This document shows, piece after piece, positions 33,983 through 45,568 of a DNA stretch of 64,000 nt. A program made the position numbers and the translations under genes. Numbering within the stretch: position 1 is the stretch's first letter; every line of letters begins with the position of its first letter. The notes beneath the pieces are model-generated. The model ran no database searches. It had not been told where the DNA came from and saw only the letters and a list, made by a program, of their open reading frames with translations. The stretch comes from Antedon mediterranea. Taxonomy: Eukaryota; Echinodermata; Crinoidea; Comatulida; Antedonidae. Location of the stretch: the NCBI RefSeq assembly GCF_964355755.1, contig NC_092680.1, positions 12,873,001 through 12,937,000 of the forward strand. Direction: 5' to 3'.

Positions 33983-34080
33983 TTAAATACCAAAATTGAA
34001 ACACTCTTTGTCTCCAAATCTGAGATGAAAGCGAGCGAAATGGCTGAATTGACAATCGTGAAGGACGAGTTTATTATTTA
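33983..34080 (-). other. candidate 5' UTR exon and promoter side of NF-YC
   Basis: The ATG exon has an acceptor one base before the start codon (TCTAG then AATG). A minus-strand donor GTAAGT at 33977-33982 gives a plausible non-coding exon. The transcription start is not defined. Confidence 0.35.
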
Positions 34081-35338
34081 AGAGGGGAGAAACAAAATTA
34101 ATTTTCATTGTTTTTTAGATCAAACACTGAAACAAATGTCAATGTCTAACGTGCAGTATATTTCAAATGTACATATTCTATATAACTATTAAATCTTTGC
34201 AATATAACTAGCGATAATAATATCACATATTTACATGGGAGGGTGGACAGCTCCTACTACAGTATCTTATTTGGAATGCAATATATTGGACGATACCATT
34301 ATCTTAAAAGGAGTGTAAACGGGAATTTCCACACCTCGTTTCCTTTTGCGATATAAGAATTAATTGGAAAGGGAGTGTTTTTACATTTTTTATTCACATT
34401 TTTTTAATGACAAATGTCTAGAAATATGGTGTTTGTTAATTAATTAAATTTCGCTAAAAAATACATTTTCAATTTAAAATTAATAATTGCGAGTCATTTA
34501 TTGAGGCGTAATTATAAATAAAATCGCACTATATGTTTTAATTTCATCATTTTGTTATATTGACTTATAAAATATAATAAATAGTGAAGTAGTAGGCCTA
34601 AATAGATAGTGATTATGTATGCATCGATAGCTTACCCATTTCCTATATTTTCCTTTTGGAAATCCGTATAAATATAACACACTTTCCCACCAGTATACCG
34701 TCCCAACAGCATTTCTGACATCAACATGCTCAGCGATAGACCACAATTTAACTCCGATAAAGGAAACAACGTAACAGACTTCACTCTTATGTATGGTAAA
34801 ACAATAGTGACAAAAAACACTATGCAATTAGAAAATAAATTATTGTTATATATATTTATTAGGTCATTATTAATTATTGTTAATGTTTATAAGCAAAGAT
34901 GACAACATTTACATAAATCATATGCAGGATATGTCAAACCAAAGTCAAAATAAACATTATTTATGTAATAAAATATTGTACAACAGTATCTGCTACACAG
35001 GCAAATGAAAGCCAACATAAAACAATTACATTATCTAGTGGCTGGAAAGGAGGCCAAACGGCGTCATAACGCATAGCATTCAACTGAAGAATTCAAGCTG
35101 ATAGCTAGACGAAACTGTCTTGAAAGGTATAATATAAGTTAATAAAATTATACTTAAAAAAGCATTATTACTATTGTACCTAATTACTAATAATATAATC
35201 TTTGTTCGACTTCAATTCATCACTAAAGATCAAGGAAAATACATATGTGTGTTGGGACACAACACGATGCTTTATTTAAGAACGTGAGAGAGAGATTGAG
35301 AGGTTAACACTATCTTAGAGCAATCAATATCAATGTAA

Positions 35339-36541
35339 AACTAGATTTGAACTCGTCACTTCGGACGAGTTAGGTTATCCGCAGCGCAAAGGCCACGCGC
35401 ACGTCATACGTTAGAATATTGCGCGCAGAAAAACGATTATGCCATTGAAAAAATGTTAGTGCGCTCTCTATTTTGCGTCACGTCAAAGTATATACGGTAT
35501 ATACACTATATTCTGTATACGTACTACATACAGTGCAGAATAGGTGAAAATAAGGGACCCAAGTTATTGACGCTTTTGGACATGATGATGTCATCACAAT
35601 TTAAAAAATGGTAGATTATGCGAAAGATAATTGATTGGCCTAGACAATATATCAAAATGGGGGGAAATGGAATACGGATAAGTGGAGATGCGCTCTATTA
35701 AATGTGATGAGCTATGCGAAAGAGACAAAAATCCTATATTTTATATTCGAGTGGCCATACGATGACGTCATAATATTCGGTTAGCCATATCAATGCAAGA
35801 TTCGATAAATACAACCCATCTACTTCCAGAATATGTAATTTTAAAAAAGTTCACCACGTAGTTTAGAATTTACGACCGTTTTAAGAAAGGCATAATTTTC
35901 ACAAATTTTTGAACTTTTTCATAAAAAACGCACGCAAATTGTCCAATTCTACGTGCTCGTATGACGTGATTTTAAGGCAAAATTGATTGAAAATTTGTAA
36001 ATTTACTATAAAAGGCTGAAAAAACAAAAATCAAGCAAAAAAATGATGTTTTTGTGCTACGTGCACACGTGCGCGTAAAAAAATTGCGCACGCCTGGGAA
36101 TTTTTTTAATGCTCAAAATGACATGAAACGCGTAGAAAGTTGATTAGAAATTGATTTTTCGCATTTTGAAATTTTAAACGCGCGTGTGTGCGTAATTTTT
36201 TTGAAACATGCCATTTTTAATCCATAGAAAGTTTGCCCTTGATATAACTTAAATTTTCACTAAGTGTCAATACAAAATGACTTTTAGTTTTTAATCTATG
36301 ATCAATCATTGAAATTCATAAAATCGCGCGTAACTTACGCTGCGCAACTCGGACGTGACCGAAAACCTTATTACGACATCTTCAGATAGAGGTCAATCTT
36401 CTGCTAAAGTTATACAATGTTATGTTGAGAAGATTTAGAGATACACTAGCAACAAAATTCTGGGAAAGAAAGAAGAACATAGAAAAAAAAAAAAGATCCT
36501 GACAATAACAAGGGGTTATCCGCCAAGTGCGGATAACCAAT
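35339..36541 (+). mobile_element. hairpin-ended element, copy A (about 1.2 kb)
   Basis: Left end AACTAGATTTG, then hairpin AACTCGTC-(6)-GACGAGTT and GGTTATCCGC. Right end is the hairpin GGTTATCCGC-CAAGT-GCGGATAACC. The interior has CG-containing words (CACACGTGCGCGTA, CGCGCGTAACTTACG) and GGGAAAGAAAGAAGAA near the right end, both also found in copy B on the other strand. No open frame of note. Confidence 0.75.
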
Positions 36542-36814
36542 AAAATTATATACTTTGAATAAAAAGTATGGAGAATTGTTAAAGATTTATTTATTAGGCC
36601 GTTTCTTACTGCAGTTTACACACACACCACGACGCATACTATACAATACACCCATGTTGACATATTGGTGTGTGTAAACTCCGGAACTTTGCCAGGAGAT
36701 GTGAAAGCAGTAATGACTAATTTCTTCTCATCAATGATCTAGTGTAGATAGTATTAGTATATGAATTAAAATATAATTTAAAGATGAAAATCAAGAGATG
36801 GGAATGTAAAACAA

Positions 36815-37020
36815 TATTATGCTATAAAGCACCTAACTCAATACTATTTATCAGCTTTATATTATGCCATAAAGGATGTAACTCAATACTGTTTATCAGC
36901 TTTATATTATGCCATAAAGGACCTAAAATCACCACCTAACTCAGATACAAGTAAACAGCTTAATATTATGCCATAAAGCATTTAAAGTCACCACCCAACT
37001 CAAATACTAACAGCTTTAAA
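36815..37020. repeat. three imperfect 60-bp repeats
   Basis: ATATTATGCCATAAAGGA and CTAACTCAATACT and TTATCAGCTTTATATTATGC recur at intervals of about 60 bases. The last unit is diverged. Confidence 0.65.
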
Positions 37021-37401
37021 AATATAGTACTCAAGCTGATTCAATGTACATTACAATTCATGTGTTCACATTGACACAGATCTGTGCTTTACTATTGCCA
37101 ATATTATACTTATTAATGTTGAAAATGTGTTCCAATCCATGATTATTATATTTATACTTAACAATAATCATCTTTAAAAAAACATTTTAAAAGTTTAAAC
37201 TATTACAATTTGATTTTCATTTAATTTTAGCACGAGAATTTGTTTGTGCTCGTCAATATCTCCCAAAAGATAAGTTGAACATTGAACATAATGGGGGTGT
37301 ATCAATTGCTAAATAAGATAATTTTTATCAATAAATGGATTTTATTTTCCACTAATCTATGTAGATATGATACTATTGAGTGTGCTGTTGAAGCTGTTCC
37401 A

Positions 37402-40400
37402 CTAGGGTTCATATGCTGGTGGCTTCTCCCATTTTTCCATTTCTACAACCTCTTCATAGGCAGGTGGCTTTGGAATCAGTGCCTAGAATAAGACAAAATA
37501 CTTATGTTAGAATGAGACAAAATACTTAAAATGAGACAAAATATTTAAGTCAAACTGAGACAAAATATTTGAGTTACAGTAATATAACACAACGTTCTTG
37601 ATACATAAGAGAACAGAAGTCAAAAACGGTTACCAAATATGATTACATAACGTAGCCATTTTACAACTGAAATTGCAATAATACCATAAGTATGGAATAA
37701 AAAACCGATAAATTGTCCTTAAATTAATTATAAGTACACAGACTAAATGAATATATCATCAAACAGAGCCCATTTATAGTTGTAAAATAAACCCAAGAAC
37801 TTTTACGCTGATTTGTTAAAATAATTTACCTCCATGTCATCTGTAACATAACCTCCTGTAGGTGAGAATTCTACAGCTGCAATGTATTTATAACAAGCCC
37901 ACACACAAGATATGCAGTATCCCTGTGAACACAAAACAACTATTATAAGTAGAAAGACAGCACAAGAAAGTAAACTAAATGATTTTTGTCACACAAATGA
38001 TGATCTTTGACCTCTCTGCGACCTTAATTTGTGCCGTGTACAAGAAATTGGCTTAAAAATATATGTTATAAAAATATTATATTATATAATACAATTGTAG
38101 TTTATGGGCAGTTATCTGTCCCTTTTAGGAGCTTTAAGGCTTTTAAGACAAGAAATAACCTGGTTTAAAGTTATTTATATGCATTATATTTACAAAACGT
38201 CAACATTTGCAGGTCTAGTGTCTTTAAAATCTACAGTAAGGTAGAAATAGGAAGTCAACCATTCGATCTCTTAAAACTAATATTCTATTAAAACATCCCT
38301 TTAACAGTTTCAACACAATAGCACAATGCACCAACTAGACAATGTGTAACTATTGAGTCTAACAATTGATGTGTTTATAGGATGGGTAGCAAGCCTGTAT
38401 TGTGTAAGGCACTATCTACACTATCAAACTTTATGTGACAAAAAAATGTGATGTGCCCATGATGATGTCATATCACCAGCATATTTTTAAGCATATCAAT
38501 GCTATATTTATGCACATAACACTTTTTTTTGTCAAACTTGATAGTGTAGACAGAGCCTAATGGCTTGTGATAAGTTCGCAACAAATAGCATCGCAACAAA
38601 ACACAAACCTTAAAGACCATGATAATCATGAAGACAATAACAGCAATAGCCATGAATCCTGGACCATCTAGGTCATAGTTTGACACTGGTAACTGTTCTT
38701 TCCAATGCATAAATTCCTGGTTGTATGGAAATTGTGCCTAGATTAACAAAAGATATAAGAAATGAAGAATGTGTAACATGTATGCACACAGGGATATCAT
38801 TATTAGAAATTTCTAAAGCTCTGTCTACACTATCAAATTTATGTGACAAAAAAACGTGATGTGCCCATATATACACATGATTGAAAATGTTCATCTGGTT
38901 TGTAGTAACAAGTTATTTGAAATGTTCTTTTTTTCAAACCAACAATTAGTAAACTAACCTAATGACAGTTTCGCTGTCCTTATCTGAAACTGTCAAGGTT
39001 AGTTTACTAATTGTTGGTTTGAAAAAAGAACATTTAAAATAAATGATGATGTCATATCACTACCATATTTAGGCACATCAAACTTTTTTGTCAAACCAGT
39101 TTGATATTGTAGACAGAGCTTAAGATGTCTAAATGTCCAAGACAATGCCATGATTTTAATTGCGTGGAAAGCTAACCTAAAGCTTTCACCTAGAATGTTT
39201 TTAAAACTTATCTCAGACCCAATTGAATGTAAATGATTGATATCAAAAGTTACAAAATACCGCTTCTATTGGTGCAAATTTGTATCAATAAATGTTATGT
39301 ACTACTACAATTTTAACCCAAAAAAAAGAGTATATATACTGCACTACTGAACAACTGTTTTTTGTGCAGTTAATATAGTACTGTAGAATACAGTTAACAG
39401 TACTTACACGGTCTTTGTATCTGGATAGTAGGAAAGGACACCAACCGCAGTTAAACACGAGACAAAGAACAATACTTACACTGTCTTTATAATCAGTATC
39501 TGGATAGTAGGAAAGGACACCAATCGCAGTTAAACACGAGACAAAGAACAATACTTACACTGTCTTTATAATCAGTATCTGGATAGTAGGAAAGGACACC
39601 AATCGCAGTTAAACACGAGACAAAGAACAATACTTACACTGTCTTTATAATCAGTATCTGGATAGTAGGAAAGGACACCAATCGCAGTTAAACACGAGAC
39701 AAAGAACAATACTTACACTGTCTTTATAATCAGTATCTGGATAGTAGGAAAGGACACCAATCGCAGTTAAACACGAGACAAAGAACAATACTTACACTGT
39801 CTTTATAATCAGTATCTGGATAGTAGGAAAGGACACCAATCGCAGTTAAACACGAGACAAAGAACAATACTTACACTGTCTTTATAATCAGTATCTGGAT
39901 AGTAGGAAAGGACACCAATCGCAGTTAAACACGAGACAAAGAAGTCAAATTGCATCAAACAGAAGAAAGGCAGCAAGTAACTGGAACGGTACTGAAAACA
40001 AAGGATAACAAGTAGAAATTATTGTATTATAATTATATTTCATTTTGTAATTTATTTATGCTTACTCTATGTTCCATTTTAATTTCATAAATAATATTGA
40101 TTTACTTTTGTTAATGCTCTGTCTACACTATCAAAATGTGATGTGGCCAAATATGGTCATGATGATGTCATATAACTACCATATATGGGCACAATTTTTT
40201 ATCACATGAAGTTTGATAGTTTAGACAGAACTTAAGACAATTCCTACTTTATTATTTAATGTAAATACCTAGTCCAAAATAAATGTGTTCAGACGTAAGA
40301 TTATACATGAAATTTTTAGCACAAATCAAAATGTGATCTATGAATGACTACAATGAATTTAAGTAGAAATAACCTTTTTAAGTAATTACTCAACATTATT

Positions 40401-43400
40401 ACATTATTGAGACAGTCATGCATATTAGTATTATTTATGATAAAAAATGCATGAAATAAAACATGCACAGATGGTACAAATGCATGAATGAATGAACTAT
40501 TCAACTAAATAGGGTCAGGGGTCAGAGTGCGAGGGGAGAGCAGGTCAAATGCGCAACTACAATTAATCATGCTTAACACTACTGTATCACTTTCTTTTTT
40601 CTCAAATGAATAAAATTGGTGTTGTCATTTTATCCAATCCATCTTTTAATCATTTATGTATCCATCAGTTGTTTGAATATAACAGTTGGGGAACCATATA
40701 CATTTAGACCAGTACTACCGAATACTACTAATATTATTAACAGTTAATTTTCAAATTTTGATCTTTAATATCCAATTATGAAATTTCACATATGTACACT
40801 ATACATTACAGTAATTTTTTTATTAAATTATGAAATTTGTAAATGTGTACGTTATAATAGTACATTAATTATAACTTACTGAATGTCCTCAAACAAACAA
40901 TTTAAGAACATTGTCACAATGCTTTATGTAGCAACAAAAACTCTTCCACACATTATACTAAACTATAGTTTATTGTTAGTTTATGCTACTGTATAGAAGC
41001 TGTTCCAATGTTAACGTGATGCAAATTAAACAAAGTATAAAATACCTTGACAACACCCCAAATCATAAGTATTGACAGATAAGCTGCTGTAGTGACGATA
41101 CACATGGCTACAACATACTCAGCTAAGATGATTGAACATAAAGATATTAAGCACACAATTTAGCAAAGGCAAGTATACTTGAGAACCTTCCAAATATGGA
41201 AACAGCATACCAAAAAAGAATAGAAGTACAGCAGGCTGTTCTATTGTTGTTTTTTAGGGTATTAGTAGTAGACTTTTTCAAGGATGACCTATGGAACTAA
41301 ATATTTGTTAACATTGGTTTTACCAAAAAAAAGTTTTTGGGTTTTTTTGTGGACGAACCAAAGCTGGTGTGCATATTTTTTAAATAAACGATAAATCAAG
41401 AACATTTCAAATTGATTGCATAAGCTTTTGAAAGTAAAACTGTTTAGTTTATATCACTATTGTTTATAGTAACTATGCCTCTCATTATGAATTTTTTTAG
41501 GCAAAGTTTAAAATGTAAAAAGTACATTGTTCATAATAATAATAATGCAAAAGGATGTGAGCAAACTACTAACACAAAGCAATAATTAAAAGATATTGTA
41601 TATTAAATATCAATAAAGCAAGAACTGAAGCAAACCAACAAAGAAACACTGTGTATTTAGTGGTAATGATTAAGCTCCGTCAACAATGGTAAAAAGAAGT
41701 TATTTTAAGTTAGTTAACTCTCAGAAGTAAAAAAAACATTTTCCTTATGGCGTTAAATCCTGTTCACTTTCCTATTTATACTGTAGGTGGCACTCCTGTC
41801 CACAGATAAACATGTACACACATTATGTTACACTTTCAAACACTATCAGTATTATAAAATAAAAGACTTTTTAATTTTGATTGGATTTTAAAATGCAGTA
41901 TTTCTATATTTACTATTTCCTATTTAACTATCACTTTATAATAAATAATAAAACCTAAATTGTGAAACTTTTGAAATGGAAAAGATATCTGTACAGTATG
42001 TACTGGTATCAACTTATGAAACACAACACAATCATTATTTCACAAACATCAATTTAAAAATAACACTGCAATGTATGTGAATATTACAACAACAAAAGTA
42101 CAAGCAAGAAATAAAAATGAAATTAAAGTTTTTTTGGGGTACATAAAACACTTTGCAATGAAGCGCAGCAGAAAAATAGTGGTTGTTGTTTAATAAAATG
42201 CTTGTTCAGGGCCCATACAAACCTTGAGTGTTCCATGTAACATCATAATTGTTATCATACAGTATACTACAAGGATGACCAAGCCAACACAATAATCAGC
42301 TAGTGAAAGTGAACACAAGAGAGAAAAAAATATAACGTTACTTTCTATGATTAATATAAGAAAGCTTTAACAATTTGATAACAAAAATAAGTACACAAAA
42401 ATGTATACTGTTTAAAAACAACCGAGTACAGTTAGTACTAGTTAGTGCTACAACTCTCAGGTAGGAATCATGTTATGGTTAAACATATGCAACATAATAA
42501 TACAGGAGAACCTCTGTCAAACTGACACCTTAGGGAGCAACAAAGCTACCCCTTAATGGGGTGCCTCCCCCCCCCCAATGAATATGGGTTGGCTGTAGTG
42601 TTAAAAAACTACTATTTCCCCCTAATTGGTTTCAGCACCCCTTTATTAGGGGGTGTCTGTCCTAAAGAAGGTTTCTACTGTGTGTGTGTTTTTATACAAA
42701 AATACATTGTTGAGCTTTAGTGTGCAGTATATAGTGTATGTATTAAAAAAACACAATTGAACTGTTAAAATGCAGTCCAGCATAAAAAGATTCTACTGTA
42801 AGCATAAAAAACTGAATACAACAAAAAATATTGTTAAATTTTAACACCAGCTTTGGTTTCTAGTTACGTGGGATGTAATTGGCAAAAGATTGTATTAAGA
42901 ACTTTAAACTGTATGAAAGCACTACCAGCATGGCATAAAAGGATGTAAACATGATGCCATAAAGTAGTATCAATTCAATATATTCATCTTGAAAACAAGA
43001 TAATTATAGTCAGTCCCAAAATATAATAATTCTCAAATTTAAAAATGGAATGAAAATGATGGGACGGTGTGTTATGAGAAAGAATTAAATGAATAATATA
43101 TTTTAAATATTCAAAATTGTTCCAATCTGAAAAGAAAACTATAAAACAATGAAATATAATGAATCAATTACAATGTAATACTAACTGTACATATTTGGTT
43201 CATCTTTAAATAACTTTTATACATATTTTATGTGATGTAATACATACAATATTAGTATATTTATTTGTAAAGTAAAGTTAATAATATTTTACTAAAATTT
43301 ATTTTTCACAATTAAAATATTAAAGAGTGATTAAATTAAGAATCAGGTAAATCTACATATTAAAAAACATTTAATTGAAATAGTAAGGTGGACTTAAAAA

Positions 43401-45052
43401 TAGGAATATTTTTGATAATAACTTACATGAATCGTGGGCATTCTCAATTGATTTCAGCTCTGGTTGCCTATCTTCGTAGCTTCCAAATGTTATAATCACC
43501 AACAACAGACCAATTCCCACGATTTGACCAATCTGAAACCATTTAGAAAAAAAAGGTTAGACTTAGTCTAGGCCTAGCTAGACGATAAAATGATGTTTAT
43601 ACGATCTAGATTATTTTTACTTTGTTCGATGAATATTTATTATTATTATTAATATTAGGCCTATATTAATAATTGATTTTTCACGCTGCTGCTCTAGCCC
43701 GCTACGTCCCATTAGGACTACTCAATCAGAAGCTAAAGCAAGCAGCAGTTATAGTTCTAAGGACGACAGTTTAGCGAAAATGGAAACTCCACTATAATTT
43801 ATTGATTCCAGCTGCTACAGTAGACCCAAAAAACGTCTGAGAAAAGAGTCTATTAGAACATGTTAAAATTACAAATCCCAAAGCATTTCTGGTATATTCA
43901 CTGTCATTCATTGAATTATTATGCACTTGTCAATTGTATGACCCACTATACGACCCCCGGGAGAGGTGCGTCATGGGTGCGTCATTTACAAATAATTACT
44001 GACGCAGGGGTGCGTCAAAAAACCTAGATGGTACGTCACATCAATGAACAAGGTGTGTCAATGTCCGTCACTTTACCACCCACCATATCATAAACAACAT
44101 GGTCACAGTGCGTCAAAATGGGTGCGTCATGGTCACCTAAAGGTAATTCACCTTTTTGACACACGGGTGCGTCATGGTATTCAAAAGTATGACGCACATC
44201 GGACAAATGGCGCACCTCTCCCGGGGGTCGTATAGTGGGTCATACAATTGACAAGTGCATTATCGAAACAGTCCATTAAAGTTTGTGTTTGTAGTAGGAT
44301 ACTTCACACTCGAAATATCTACAGTAGGGTGATGAAGTGACCCCAAGACTTGACCTTAGCAATAAAATTAACTAAAGTGACAGAAATTGAGTATTCAAAC
44401 GCAACCGATATGATTAAAATAGCGTACTACTAGAGGCGGCACTTCATTTAGTCATACCGAAATAAAACCGTGGGCGACTTTACGATGGGGCGACTTTGTA
44501 ATGTGGCAACTGTGCCGCGGCGACTTTGTTTTGGGGCGACTTTGCGATGGGGCGACTTGACTGGATCCCCATAATAATTAGGCCTATTATTTAGGCCTAT
44601 ATAATAATATAATAAAGTATTGTAGCCTCCTAACTAAATATTATTATCCTAGGCCCAGCCTATAATATATACATTTAATACATATAGGCCTAGCCTAGAT
44701 TAAGAATAGCTAGGCCTAGCCTCAATCAAGTCAAGGCCTACTACTACAGTAGTAGGCAGCTAATAATTTGCCTAGTAGGCCTAGGCCTAAATAAATAAAT
44801 GTTATGATTCGATTATTCGTGGTGTTGGTCGTCTCAGAACCGTTTAGCATAGTGTTTGGCCTAGACTAGAAGTGTAGGGATGTAGGCCTAGTAGGCATAA
44901 AAATAGGTCTATCTAGGCCTAGGCCTAGTCCTCGAGGATGACAAGGAATCGGAATTCCGTTTGCTTACCAAATTCCAGACACCAATCAGCCCCGCACCAA
45001 CCCTCACCGATACTGTATCACAGCAGCATTTTGGCTCGTTTGAGTAGGCCAT
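37402..45052 (-). CDS. LAPTM4: lysosomal-associated transmembrane protein 4 (LAPTM4-like; 7 exons used, 228 aa)
   Basis: Exons: 44969-45052, 43427-43532, then either 42223-42299 or 41046-41122, then 39875-39991, 38609-38737, 37830-37922, 37402-37482. With one of the two alternative exons the total is 687 nt (228 aa plus stop), close to human LAPTM4A (233). The family are four-pass proteins of late endosomes and lysosomes that influence cargo transport and sorting. TM1 is in exon 2 (IGQIVGIGLLLVIITFG), TM2 in the alternative exon, TM3 in exon 4 (LLPFFCLMQFDFFVSCL) and TM4 in exon 5 (GFMAIAVIVFMIIMVFK). The tail has two PPAY motifs (residues 208-211 and 223-226) of the kind bound by WW domains of NEDD4-type ligases, as in known family members. 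The ATG was chosen for its fit to the family's short Cys-rich N-terminus (EPKCCCD). Confidence 0.92.
38405..38560. mobile_element. MITE family 1, copy 12
   Basis: AAGGCACTATCTACACTATC to CTTGATAGTGTAGACAGAGCC, in a LAPTM4 intron about 50 bases from the donor of exon 5. Confidence 0.75.
38814..39122. mobile_element. MITE family 1, copy 13, split by another foldback element
   Basis: The left half (TAAAGCTCTGTCTACACTAT to about 38880) and right half (ATGATGATGTCATATCACTA, from about 39043, to GTAGACAGAGCTTA) together make one family 1 element. About 160 bases between them are foreign. Confidence 0.8.
38920..39035. mobile_element. nested palindromic element inside MITE copy 13
   Basis: AAATGTTCTTTTTTTCAAAC with CAACAATTAGTAAACTAACC and ACAGTTTC on the left are followed after about 12 bases by their reverse complements. 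The arms of about 52 bases are nearly perfect, which points to a recent insertion. Confidence 0.8.
39402..39955. repeat. 79-bp tandem array containing the end of LAPTM4 exon 4 and its splice donor (7 units)
   Basis: On the minus strand each unit contains the last part of coding exon 4 (from TTGTCTCGTGTTTAACTGCG to AAAGACAGT) followed by GTAAGTATTG. The rightmost unit, at 39875-39953, is the true exon end. Six further copies, the last diverged and shortened, lie in the intron. The units are nearly identical. 79 is not a multiple of three. Confidence 0.95.
40111..40235. mobile_element. MITE family 1, copy 14
   Basis: TTAATGCTCTGTCTACACTA to GATAGTTTAGACAGAACTTAA, with a short left arm. LAPTM4 intron. 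Confidence 0.75.
41046..41122 (-). other. LAPTM4: LAPTM4 mutually exclusive exon 3, proximal version
   Basis: 77 nt, acceptor ATCTTAG, donor AAG|GTATTT. Encodes EYVVAMCIVTTAAYLSIL and then MIWGVVK. It differs from the other version at most residues but keeps the hydrophobic span and the final Lys. Including both exons, or neither, would shift the frame. Confidence 0.85.
41750..41875 (-). repeat. SINE family A body fragment
   Basis: GTAGGTGGCACTCCTGTCCA and ACAGATAAACATGTACACAC match the body of the copy at 30055-30295, in the same orientation. The tRNA-like head is not evident. Confidence 0.45.
42223..42299 (-). other. LAPTM4: LAPTM4 mutually exclusive exon 3, distal version
   Basis: 77 nt, enters at phase 1 and leaves at phase 0, acceptor TCACTAG, donor AAG|GTTTGT. 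Encodes DYCVGLVILVVYCMITIM and then MLHGTLK, a TM2 segment. Same length, phases and opening pattern (CT GA- TAT) as the exon at 41046-41122. Confidence 0.85.
43921..44260. mobile_element. foldback MITE with 48-bp inverted termini and GTGCGTCA repeats
   Basis: ATGCACTTGTCAATTGTATG, then ACCCACTATACGACCCCCGG and GAGAGGTGCG, is repeated in exact or nearly exact inverted form at 44213-44260. The interior carries GGTGCGTCA/TGACGCAC in both orientations. In the first intron of LAPTM4. Confidence 0.85.
44455..44565. repeat. GGCGACTTTG short tandem repeats
   Basis: Five to six imperfect copies of TGGGGCGACTTTGCGA in the first intron of LAPTM4. Confidence 0.65.
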
Positions 45053-45568
45053 GATAAAACCTATTTTACGACCGTTATGCTGCTACAAAATTAACTACCA
45101 CTAGAAGAAAAATCTAAATTTTATGTTAAGTGTATTTGCCAACAAAACATTTAACCAACAGAGAAAAGTTTCACACTTTTCCTGTTGTATTTTCCCAACT
45201 TGTCTTCGTTTCGTCGTATTCTCTCTTCCTCAGCTCTCTCATCATTCAGCCTCTCAAAGAAAAAAAAACACACAAAGCCTCTTTACATTGTTATTCTTCC
45301 GCGTAGTACTAAACAAACTGCAAAACATTTCTTCATTTTAAACATTCGTAAAATTTAAGTTAAATTATTCAGTTATGATATATAATGTAATGTCTAAAGA
45401 CGTAATTTAGTAAAATAATTAGTATTCTATCATTATAAAAAAAATAATGTAGAAAAATAGTCCCTTAAATGTTGGTGGCGCTTTTCAAATTGATAAAGGT
45501 GGCGCTATTATCAAAACAAAAATGGCAGCGCCCATGTGTTAACTTTTTCTTTTTGCAGTCGGAACAAA
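45053..45568. promoter_or_regulatory. bidirectional promoter region of LAPTM4 and NME6
   Basis: The two start codons lie 516 bases apart and point away from each other, so both promoters must lie here unless upstream non-coding exons exist. TTTTTGCAG at 45551-45558 could be an acceptor of a non-coding NME6 exon. I see no clear TATA box or CpG-rich core. Confidence 0.5.

Larger units (their letters stand above)
34081..37401. other. intergenic region between NF-YC and LAPTM4
   Basis: Apart from the hairpin-ended element at 35339-36541 and imperfect repeats at 36815-37020, I see only AT-rich unique sequence. The left end should hold the NF-YC promoter and the right end the LAPTM4 3' UTR. Confidence 0.5.

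Noticed and set aside
33668-34827. Minus-strand frames of 60-90 codons near 33.7 and 34.6 kb
   Set aside because: No recognisable domains, no splice context linking them to NF-YC, and composition like the surrounding AT-rich DNA.
35339-36541. Bacterial-type contamination or integrated virus, suggested by the hairpins and CG words
   Set aside because: The element recurs three times in this window in both orientations, in introns and intergenic DNA, with no coding content. It behaves like a genomic repeat.
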